From positions 1-9,023 of the forward strand of contig CAAFOA010000133.1 of NCBI GenBank assembly GCA_900764415.1: a stretch of DNA of 9,023 nucleotides, in the 5' to 3' direction. The translations under genes and the position numbers were made by a program. Under the pieces are notes generated by a model. The model was not told where the DNA came from. It ran no database searches and saw nothing but the letters and a program-made list of their open reading frames with translations. Position 1 is the stretch's first letter; every line of letters begins with the position of its first letter. This stretch comes from an uncultured Collinsella sp. GTDB taxonomy: Bacteria > Actinomycetota > Coriobacteriia > Coriobacteriales > Coriobacteriaceae. Below are positions 1 to 5,523 of the stretch, one piece after another.

Positions 1-17
1 CCCCCCCCCCCCCCCCC
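1..17. other. Poly-C run at contig edge, probable sequencing artefact
   Basis: The first 17 bases are all C. On the minus strand this is a G-run at the very end of the sequence, which is what two-colour Illumina chemistry gives when signal is lost. The run keeps the edge gene open only as consecutive GGG (glycine) codons. A real glycine run cannot be excluded, and the exact join between real and artefactual bases is uncertain because the neighbouring genomic bases are also GC-rich. Confidence 0.7.
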
Positions 18-320
18 GGCAGCCCCCGCCACATACAGCAGCTGCACACGGCGTCCCATGCAAGCACGAAACACCGAGCGCAGCAACTCAATGTCGCCAA
101 AGGTCTCGGTATGCGGTGTGAGATAAGTGGAGAGGTAGACCACGCGGTCGAACTCATAAGCCTGATCCAGGTGGCGCAGCAGCTCTTTCCACGAGCTGTG
201 GGACGATGACTCGCGCTGTGCATCGTCGGCAGCTACAACCTGAACATGATCGTCGGGGAACGCCTTGGCACAAAAGTCGTCGTCAACATACGCGGTATTG
301 CCAACAACCAGCACCTCCAT
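1..320 (-). CDS. Rossmann/NAD-dependent epimerase-like protein, N-terminal fragment
   Basis: About 100 residues are visible, beginning MEVLVVGNTAYVDDDF, and the rest is lost at the contig edge. The opening beta strand followed by a glycine (VLVVGNTAYV) and the later strand FDRVVYLSTYLT resemble the N-terminal half of NAD-dependent epimerase/dehydratase-like proteins found beside polysaccharide genes. The usual GxxGxxG dinucleotide motif is degenerate (G-N-T-A-Y-V), so cofactor binding is not assured. The ATG at 318-320 is supported by an AAGGGA ribosome binding site six bases upstream. The gene runs in the same direction as tRNA-Arg but is separated from it by a terminator and about 300 non-coding bases, so it is probably transcribed independently. 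The last glycines (positions 1-17) are probably artefactual. The family call comes from recall of similar proteins and is tentative; the open reading frame and its start are secure. Confidence 0.5.
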   Translation of the reverse strand, partial: MEVLVVGNTAYVDDDFCAKAFPDDHVQVVAADDAQRESSSHSSWKELLRHLDQAYEFDRVVYLSTYLTPHTETFGDIELLRSVFRACMGRRVQLLYVAGAAGGGGG

Positions 321-353
321 GACGCGTCCCTTCCCTTAAATTCCACTTTTGCC

Positions 354-384
354 ATAGTCAAACATGCGTATTGTACGCTGTCAA
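354..384 (-). promoter_or_regulatory. Possible promoter of the edge gene, with internal inverted repeat
   Basis: On the minus strand a perfect TTGACA (379-384) lies about 60 bases upstream of the ATG. A poor -10-like GACTAT (354-359) follows after 19 bases. Between them sits the inverted repeat GCGTA-CAA-TACGC (366-378), which could be an operator. Only the -35 hexamer is convincing. Confidence 0.3.
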
Positions 385-617
385 CGCAAGCCGAGGCGCC
401 TTTAAGGCTGTGTTAAGTACTTTTTTAGAGGATGGGATGAGGGTGCACTGTTGTTACTGAAGATGAGTCACCAATCATGCAACACGAGCCCATCAACCTC
501 ATGACACGTCTAGGACGTAAGAGCAATTGACATTTGAAAACAAATAGGCTGCAAGTCATCCCCATGTCTTACAGCCCGTCTTTAAACAATAGCATGCCTT
601 TATGTCTCAAAAGGCAA

Positions 618-644
618 AGACCCGGCATTATTACCACCGGGTCT
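618..644 (-). terminator. Rho-independent terminator of tRNA-Arg
   Basis: On the minus strand, AGACCCGG (637-644) pairs perfectly with CCGGGTCT (618-625) across an 11-base loop. An interrupted T-tract (TTTGCCTTTT) follows. It starts about 12 bases after the encoded CCA end of the tRNA, as expected for its terminator. The plus-strand reading has no T-tract, so it works in the tRNA direction only. Confidence 0.7.
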
Positions 645-656
645 CTAAAACTCATA

Positions 657-733
657 TGGTGCTCCATGGCGGATTCGAACCGTCGACCTTGGGATTAGAA
701 GTCCCCTGCTCTATCCAACTGAGCTAATGGAGC
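657..733 (-). tRNA. tRNA-Arg, anticodon TCT
   Basis: A full 77-base tRNA with encoded CCA decodes AGA arginine codons. The acceptor arms GCTCCAT (727-733) and ATGGAGC (661-667) pair over seven bases, with discriminator A at 660 and CCA at 657-659. The D-arm reads TAGCTCAGTTGGATAGAGCA. The anticodon loop CTTCTAA (695-701) puts the anticodon TCT at 697-699. The T-arm contains the invariant GGTTCGAATCC. No intron or mismatch is seen. It lies 54 bases downstream of wzt in the same direction, with no convincing terminator between them, and has its own terminator. tRNA genes often mark island borders, but I see no second copy of its 3' end to support integration. Confidence 0.96.
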
Positions 734-779
734 ATAAAAGCCGCACGTCCAAGCGGGTACAAGTTCGCGCGACTAAAAG

Positions 780-785
780 ATTATA
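780..785 (-). promoter_or_regulatory. Possible -10 element for tRNA-Arg
   Basis: A perfect TATAAT on the minus strand lies immediately after the wzt stop codon and 46 bases upstream of the mature tRNA 5' end. No recognisable -35 hexamer lies 16 to 18 bases further upstream, inside wzt. The tRNA may therefore have its own weak promoter or be read through from wzm-wzt. Confidence 0.35.
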
Positions 786-787
786 AC

Positions 788-1555
788 CTACTTGAACTGG
801 TCATGGTACGCCTTGCAGACCTCATCCACGGGACCATCCATGCGTAGATCGCCTTTCTCGATCCATACGGCACGCTGGCAAATGCGCTCAACCTGATCCA
901 TGGAGTGAGAAACGAACAAGACCGTGACGTCGCCGCTCTCGATAAAGTGCTGAATGCGGCGCTCGCATTTCTGCTGGAAAAAGACATCGCCAACAGAAAG
1001 CGTCTCATCGACGATTAAGATATCGGGCTCGGTAATCGTGGCGATAGCAAAGGCAATGCGTGCGACCATACCCGAAGAGAAGTTCTTCAAGGGCATGTCA
1101 ACGAAGTCTTTAAGCTCAGCGAACTCGATAATCTCGTCAAAACTAGCGTCGATAAACTCCTTGGTATAGCCAAGCAGCGCACCGTTCAGATAGATATTCT
1201 CACGCGCGGTAAGCTCCGGGTCAAAGCCGGCACCGAGCTCAATCAGCGGCGCGATATTGCCGTGGACTTTAACCTCACCTTCGCTGGGCTCCAAAACGCC
1301 AGCGATAATCTTGAGCATCGTAGACTTGCCGGAACCGTTAGTACCAACAAGGCCAACGACCTCGCCGCGATGCACCTCAAACGAAATGTGCTTAAGCGCA
1401 CGGAACTCCTCAAAGAACAGCTCGTGCTTTGCGAGCTTAATAAAGTACTCCTTGAGGTTTGTAAGCGACTCAGACGCCATATTAAAGATCATGGTGACGT
1501 CTTTGACCTCAACAGCAAGGGGCTGCTTGCTGTAATCAATAGCAGATTCAGTCAT
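788..1555 (-). CDS. wzt: ABC transporter ATPase for polysaccharide export (Wzt/TagH type)
   Basis: This is the cytoplasmic ATPase that powers export of a lipid-linked polysaccharide or teichoic-acid-like polymer through its Wzm partner. Of 255 residues, the Walker A motif GTNGSGKST lies near 71-79, the signature FSSGM near 159-163 (the form typical of the Wzt/TagH subgroup), the Walker B ILIVDE near 179-184, and the switch histidine in VLFVSHS near 217. The insertion before the core (KEYFIKLAKHELFFEEFRALK) is also typical of this subgroup. It ends straight after the nucleotide-binding domain, so it lacks the C-terminal carbohydrate-binding domain found in Wzt proteins that recognise a capped chain end. 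The ATG at 1553-1555 is preferred over a GTG at 1562-1564 because that GTG overlaps the AAGGAG ribosome binding site (1564-1569). The site overlaps the wzm stop codon, so the two are translationally coupled. Confidence 0.9.
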   Translation of the reverse strand: MTESAIDYSKQPLAVEVKDVTMIFNMASESLTNLKEYFIKLAKHELFFEEFRALKHISFEVHRGEVVGLVGTNGSGKSTMLKIIAGVLEPSEGEVKVHGNIAPLIELGAGFDPELTARENIYLNGALLGYTKEFIDASFDEIIEFAELKDFVDMPLKNFSSGMVARIAFAIATITEPDILIVDETLSVGDVFFQQKCERRIQHFIESGDVTVLFVSHSMDQVERICQRAVWIEKGDLRMDGPVDEVCKAYHDQFK

Positions 1556-1563
1556 GAACAGCA

Positions 1564-1569
1564 CTCCTT
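1564..1569 (-). promoter_or_regulatory. Ribosome binding site of wzt, overlapping the wzm stop
   Basis: AAGGAG on the minus strand lies eight bases before the wzt ATG. It shares two bases with the wzm TAA stop (1568-1570). It fixes the wzt start and explains coupled translation of permease and ATPase. Confidence 0.8.
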
Positions 1570-2413
1570 AGATGTAGAGAATGAACTTGTGCTCGGTCTT
1601 GTGGAACACGGCATAGCCAATGGCAAGGGCAAGAACAGCCCAAACAACACATAGGCCAACCGTAAGGGCAGAAGGCACGGTATTGAACAGGAAGATGTCA
1701 CGCATAAACTGGAGGTAGTTGTACATGGGATTGACGACCACCAGAACCTGAATCCAGTGATCCATCTTGCCAATGAAGTCAGTCGTCCAGAAAATCGGCG
1801 TCAAATACATCCAAGCAGTAATGACAACACTCCATAGATGCATGACATCACGGAAGAAGACCGCCAGCGCAGACAGCATCAGACCCAAACCCATGCAGAA
1901 GCACATAAGCAGAAATAAGCAAACTGGCAGCAGAATTAGATGCCAGGTAGGGACCACATGGAACCAGAGCATGACCAAGGCAACAGCAACCAAAGAGAAG
2001 GCGAAGTTGACGAGCGAGAACAGCACCTTCTGCACTGGAAAGACCCAACGGTGCACCTTGACCTTCTTCAACAGCGAGGAAGCCAAAATGATGGACATCA
2101 ACGCCTGGTTTGTCGATTCGGACATAACAGAAAACGTCACATTACCGACAATCAAATAAAGTGGATACATCTCAGGCGTAACGGAGCCATTGCGACCTTG
2201 GGCAAAGATTGTCGAAAACACAATTGACATGACAATCATCATCAACAAAGGATTGAGCACGGACCAAGCTACGCCCAAAACGCTGCGACGATACTTAATC
2301 TTAAAATCCTTGGTAACCAGCTGCCTAAGGATAAATTTGTCCTTCTCATAATCATTTTTAGCGTGAGAGGCCGGTTTAGCCACCGCTTTCTGACTCTCTA
2401 GGTTGTCAGCCAC
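1568..2413 (-). CDS. wzm: ABC-2 type polysaccharide export permease (Wzm)
   Basis: This is the membrane half of the exporter; it should form a dimer with two Wzt subunits and move lipid-linked glycan across the cytoplasmic membrane. Of 281 residues, a charged cytoplasmic N-terminus (about 1-45) is followed by the ABC-2 hallmark YRRSVLGVAWSVLNPLLMM and about six hydrophobic segments (near 47-70, 84-98, 127-150, 157-185, 192-210 and 248-269). The family motif FFRDVMHLWSVVITAWMYLTPIFW is near 186-209. I chose the GTG at 2411-2413 because AAGGAG lies seven bases upstream. A longer frame opens with a GTG at 2482 and passes an ATG at 2440, but neither has a ribosome binding site. A -10-like TATACT at 2451-2456 would place the transcript start near 2444, excluding the 2482 start. 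It faces away from the glycosyltransferase gene at 2575. Confidence 0.9.
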   Translation of the reverse strand: MADNLESQKAVAKPASHAKNDYEKDKFILRQLVTKDFKIKYRRSVLGVAWSVLNPLLMMIVMSIVFSTIFAQGRNGSVTPEMYPLYLIVGNVTFSVMSESTNQALMSIILASSLLKKVKVHRWVFPVQKVLFSLVNFAFSLVAVALVMLWFHVVPTWHLILLPVCLFLLMCFCMGLGLMLSALAVFFRDVMHLWSVVITAWMYLTPIFWTTDFIGKMDHWIQVLVVVNPMYNYLQFMRDIFLFNTVPSALTVGLCVVWAVLALAIGYAVFHKTEHKFILYI

Positions 2414-2420
2414 GGACCAT

Positions 2421-2426
2421 CTCCTT
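2421..2426 (-). promoter_or_regulatory. Ribosome binding site deciding the GTG start of wzm
   Basis: AAGGAG on the minus strand sits seven bases before the GTG at 2411-2413. The alternative upstream starts have no such site, so this shortens wzm by 23 codons relative to the longest open frame. Confidence 0.75.
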
Positions 2427-2450
2427 GTCTCGTAAAACATAACAGTGGAA

Positions 2451-2456
2451 AGTATA
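2451..2456 (-). promoter_or_regulatory. Possible -10 element for wzm-wzt
   Basis: TATACT on the minus strand lies 37 bases upstream of the wzm GTG. No good -35 hexamer is visible at the usual distance. The 12-base stretch TATACTTTCCAC nearly repeats the one on the opposite strand at 2536-2547. Confidence 0.4.
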
Positions 2457-2535
2457 GCCCTCCCACGTAGACGATAACTCACCGCAACAAATCTGGAGAA
2501 CTAACCCATATCTAATCAAAGGGGCGGGCGATAGG

Positions 2536-2541
2536 TATACT
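2536..2541 (+). promoter_or_regulatory. Possible -10 element for the plus-strand glycosyltransferase
   Basis: TATACT ends 33 bases before the ATG at 2575, which leaves room for a short leader with the strong ribosome binding site. No clear -35 hexamer lies 16 to 18 bases upstream. The sequence TATACTTTCGAC differs by one base from the wzm -10 region. Confidence 0.4.
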
Positions 2542-2560
2542 TTCGACCAGATGAGTCATT

Positions 2561-2569
2561 AAAGGAGGT
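2561..2569 (+). promoter_or_regulatory. Strong ribosome binding site of the plus-strand glycosyltransferase
   Basis: AAAGGAGGT is a near-perfect match to the anti-Shine-Dalgarno sequence. The AGGAGG core lies six bases before the ATG at 2575 and fixes that start. Confidence 0.85.
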
Positions 2570-2574
2570 CCTAC

Positions 2575-3504
2575 ATGGACTATTCGAATACCGCCGTCAT
2601 AATCCCCTGTTACAACGAAGCGCTGACGATTGGCAAAGTTGTCGACGATTTTCATCGAGAGCTGCCCGGCGCAACTGTCTATGTTTACGACAACAACTCG
2701 TCCGATGACACTTCGCAAGTCGCCAAGCAGCACGGGGCTACGGTGCGCCACGAGCCTAGGCAGGGCAAAGGCAACGTGTGCCGCCAAATGTTCCGTGATA
2801 TCGATGCCGAATGCTACTTGATGGTCGACGGCGACGATACATACCCTGCCGAAGCCGCCAAGTCACTCTGCAATCCCATCCTTAACGGCGAAGCGGATAT
2901 GACCGTTGGCGATCGCCTGTCAAACGGCACCTATGCCGAAGAGAACAAACGAGCATTTCACGGCTTTGGCAACAACCTTGTTCGCGCCATGATCAAGTGG
3001 ATATACGGCTACAGCTTTGACGACGTGATGACCGGCTACCGAGCCATGAGCAAGCCTTTCGTCAAGACGTTCCCCGTTTTGAGTGAGGGCTTCCAGATTG
3101 AAACCGAGCTCTCCATCCACGCCGTCGATCACCGCTGGCGCATTCAAGACGTGCCGGTAAAGTATCGAGATCGCCCTGCCGGCTCGGAATCCAAGCTCAA
3201 CACGGTCAGCGACGGCATCAAGGTCATCGCAATGATTGGAACCCTCTTTAAAGATTATCGTCCGCTCAAGTTCTTTAGTCTTATCGCAATCATCTTTGCC
3301 ATCGTTGGGGTCGCTCTCGGTATACCAATCGTCGCAGAGTACTTCCAAACCGGATTAGTCCCTCGCTTCCCCACCGCTATGCTCGCCGCCTCGTTCATGT
3401 TCCTATGCGGACTAAGTCTGGCAACGGGACTTATCCTCGACTCGGTTGCGAAGGTTGAACGAAAGCAATGGGAGCTACAAGCCTATAAAACCTATTCAAA
3501 ATAA
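2575..3504 (+). CDS. Family 2 glycosyltransferase, membrane-anchored, polyprenyl-phosphate type
   Basis: This is a 309-residue GT-A enzyme resembling dolichol/polyprenyl-phosphate hexosyltransferases (DPM1/GtrB-like). Such enzymes move a sugar from a nucleotide donor to undecaprenyl phosphate on the inner membrane face. The N-terminal strand AVIIPCYNEALTIGKVV (7-23), the DNNSSDDT motif (39-46) and the metal-binding DGDDTYP (85-91) give the fold and donor site. FDDVMTGYRAMSK (148-160) and RPAGSESK (200-207) match the acceptor-side motifs of this subgroup. Two hydrophobic segments near 232-254 and 265-289 form a C-terminal membrane hairpin. It is the only plus-strand protein gene in the window, convergent with the GlfT2-like gene and divergent from wzm. 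It may supply a lipid-linked sugar for periplasmic-side decoration of the exported glycan, but no GtrA flippase or GT-C partner is visible, so the substrate is unknown. Confidence 0.88.
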   Translation: MDYSNTAVIIPCYNEALTIGKVVDDFHRELPGATVYVYDNNSSDDTSQVAKQHGATVRHEPRQGKGNVCRQMFRDIDAECYLMVDGDDTYPAEAAKSLCNPILNGEADMTVGDRLSNGTYAEENKRAFHGFGNNLVRAMIKWIYGYSFDDVMTGYRAMSKPFVKTFPVLSEGFQIETELSIHAVDHRWRIQDVPVKYRDRPAGSESKLNTVSDGIKVIAMIGTLFKDYRPLKFFSLIAIIFAIVGVALGIPIVAEYFQTGLVPRFPTAMLAASFMFLCGLSLATGLILDSVAKVERKQWELQAYKTYSK

Positions 3505-3541
3505 GAAGAGGTCCGGAGTTAATCCGGACCTCTTCTTATTT
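3499..3541. terminator. Bidirectional terminator shared by two convergent genes
   Basis: A perfect 19-bp stem (3499-3517 with 3523-3541) encloses a five-base loop, GTTAA. The GC-rich upper half GGTCCGGA sits on an A/T-rich base, giving A-rich and T-rich arms in both directions. The stop codons of both convergent genes lie inside the stem (3502-3504 on plus, 3536-3538 on minus) and pair with each other exactly. Confidence 0.85.
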
Positions 3542-5377
3542 AAGACCTAAATACTGTTCCCAGAACTCTCGCGAAGCCATATACGGCATGGCATCTTTCC
3601 ACGCACCCCTGACGCTCTTGCCTTCCTTACGATAACGTGCCATCAGTTCGTGCTCTCGATGGCGAATGCTCTTGAACCGTGCTCGATCCATCGTGCGTAC
3701 CGTTCCCTTCTCACGAGTCGGTTCAAGAAAGACAAGGGTCTTGCAGCGAGTCGCACTGCCTTCAAGCGTACAGCTGCCGTTCTTAACTATATAGCCAGGC
3801 TTGCCACACAGCACCATATCGGGAAGATAATGCTTGTCATAAGGAACAAATCTCCAGAACCTCATAAACTTGGACGGGTGAGATTTGAAATTAACATTAA
3901 CGAGCACTTGATCCGTAACCCCGGCCCTACGAAGAAGCTCTGGATCCATTTCGGAAACAGGAACCAGCTTTTCATTTAACTTGCCTTTGCCAATCATCGT
4001 CGCGGCGCCATCAAGCTTCTGAAGATACTCAGGGCCACGCAGATAGTCCTCAAAGCCATCAAGAATAAACTCGGCAGCCTGGTAATCCATATCGCGCAAG
4101 TTCTGACGCACCCCTCGCTGAATACGAAGGACAAACATCTTCTCATCAGCGCAATCATCAAGAGCGATCATGGCAAAGAAGTTGCGGAAGTACTGGTAGC
4201 AATCCACCGAAGCGCGAAAGCGGCCCTCAAAGCTTGCGTGCCACACGCAAATGCAATTCATGGTCATGTAAACAGGCTTGTTGCGCATGCCAAACTCAAC
4301 GTCGTCACAGCGAATGAAGAAGGGCATGGGAAGGCCGTTCTTTTCGATAGCCTTCACCGGAATGCAGCTATACCACCAGGCTCCATAAGCCTGATCAATC
4401 TCAACGCTCGTGCGTTCGTTTTCGAGGATGTCGGACAACTCATCAACGTTCAAATCTTCCTTCACACGGCGATAAACACCGGAAGCGTCCACATATGAAA
4501 CATCCTCATACTGGCGAGCAGGATTCTCCATTGAGAGCATGGCCCCATTAATAAAGGCATTCTTATACTTGCCCTTCGCAAGAGAGAGAAGATTGAACGT
4601 ACGAATCAAACTCTCGGGCATGATAGAGACATCGTCATCCATCAAGATGATATGAGTAAATTGGTCAGGAGTTTCAGTTGCCGCCATCATTCCACGTGCG
4701 AACCCTCCCGAACCGCCCGTATTGGGATTCGGGAGAACAGTGACTAGCTCATCGGAAAGTGATGCAGAATCGAGCGTCTGGCCATTGTCGACAACAAACA
4801 TGTGGAAATGGTCACGGATCGGGCCTTCCTCTTTAGAAATGCCCGCTTTAACGAGCTCGATATTAGGGAGAATGTACTGTTCATTCTTAAATGTGGTAGT
4901 AGAAAGAGCAAGATTGATCGGGTTAATGGAGTCTTCAGGAACATCCGTCAGATAAGAGGCGTTCAAGAGGTCTACAGAATAGCCCTCATCACTCTCAATC
5001 CTAAAACCAATCAAGTCGTAGCCGGTTGTATCGATATCAATATCAAGAACGCAAGGATCAACTTTATCGCCATCAAAAGAATTCGATTTAAGCTCGACAG
5101 GATTCAGCTCGCCAGACCTTACTCCATGAACGACAACCCGGCCTCTGCCAAATAAAGCCATATGCAAGACAACGCCGTCAACAGACGCATATTGATTCCA
5201 TTTGCCAGCAGATAAGCCATTTACATACGTCAGAAAGTCAACGCTTCCATTGATATGAAGTGAATGAATATCGTCATCATACGAAGCATCACCGGAGAGC
5301 ACACGATAGTAGAGTTCGGTATGCATGGTCGCATGTTTATCGACCCGGATGATTATATTTGCAAGTTTAAAAATCAT
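3536..5377 (-). CDS. GlfT2-like galactofuranosyltransferase (family 2)
   Basis: At 613 residues it is close to mycobacterial GlfT2 (about 637), the processive UDP-galactofuranose transferase of the arabinogalactan galactan. The pattern is the same: an N-terminal beta-rich domain (about 1-160), then a GT-A domain with GGSGGFARG (221-229) and the metal-binding DDD (247-249). The paired tryptophans WW (334-335), the catalytic-region DD in FIRCDDVEFG (358-359) and the WH histidine (380) follow at spacings almost matching GlfT2, and then a helical C-terminal region. All key residues I looked for are present. The start at 5377 is supported by CAGGA with the AGGA core seven bases upstream; the internal Met-18 has no ribosome binding site. 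It converges on the plus-strand glycosyltransferase. No UDP-galactopyranose mutase (glf) is in view, so galactofuranose as donor is inferred from the family. Some homologues may use other donors. Confidence 0.85.
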   Translation of the reverse strand: MIFKLANIIIRVDKHATMHTELYYRVLSGDASYDDDIHSLHINGSVDFLTYVNGLSAGKWNQYASVDGVVLHMALFGRGRVVVHGVRSGELNPVELKSNSFDGDKVDPCVLDIDIDTTGYDLIGFRIESDEGYSVDLLNASYLTDVPEDSINPINLALSTTTFKNEQYILPNIELVKAGISKEEGPIRDHFHMFVVDNGQTLDSASLSDELVTVLPNPNTGGSGGFARGMMAATETPDQFTHIILMDDDVSIMPESLIRTFNLLSLAKGKYKNAFINGAMLSMENPARQYEDVSYVDASGVYRRVKEDLNVDELSDILENERTSVEIDQAYGAWWYSCIPVKAIEKNGLPMPFFIRCDDVEFGMRNKPVYMTMNCICVWHASFEGRFRASVDCYQYFRNFFAMIALDDCADEKMFVLRIQRGVRQNLRDMDYQAAEFILDGFEDYLRGPEYLQKLDGAATMIGKGKLNEKLVPVSEMDPELLRRAGVTDQVLVNVNFKSHPSKFMRFWRFVPYDKHYLPDMVLCGKPGYIVKNGSCTLEGSATRCKTLVFLEPTREKGTVRTMDRARFKSIRHREHELMARYRKEGKSVRGAWKDAMPYMASREFWEQYLGLK

Positions 5378-5523
5378 ACGTAATTCCTGTATCTAAAATG
5401 ACTCCAATGAACGGCATGCGAACCCTGAACTTTAGAGGACGCGATCAGGTCTAAATCAGCCTAGCGCGCCTAGCAGCATTATGATTCGGCACACAGACTC
5501 CCCACGAGTCGTCGCCAAGGCAA

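Larger units (their letters stand above)
321..656. other. Non-coding stretch between edge gene and tRNA-Arg
   Basis: This stretch holds the leader and possible promoter of the edge gene on its left and the tRNA terminator on its right. In between I see only very short open frames without ribosome binding sites, a T-run at 421-426, the self-complementary AAGTACTT (415-422), and an isolated TTGACA on the plus strand (527-532) with no matching -10. I recognise no RNA gene or repeat here. Confidence 0.6.

Noticed and set aside
527..532. Plus-strand TTGACA as a promoter
   Set aside because: No -10 hexamer at a sensible distance and no plus-strand gene downstream.
563..700. Open frame of about 50 codons on the plus strand
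   Set aside because: It runs through the tRNA terminator and antisense to the tRNA, and has no ribosome binding site.
1262..1654. 130-codon open frame on the plus strand
   Set aside because: It is antisense to wzt and the end of wzm, which carry complete family motifs; no ribosome binding site or recognisable domain.
2414..2482. Longer wzm start at the GTG at 2482 or the ATG at 2440
   Set aside because: Neither has a ribosome binding site, and the putative -10 (2451-2456) lies downstream of the 2482 start; the GTG at 2413 has a strong AAGGAG.
3650..3979. 109-codon open frame on the plus strand
   Set aside because: Shadow of the GlfT2-like gene on the other strand, with no recognisable domain.
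5496..5510. Hairpin GACTC-GTGGG-GAGTC after the SDR stop as a terminator
   Set aside because: The stem is only five bases and no T-tract follows, so read-through into the GlfT2-like gene remains possible.
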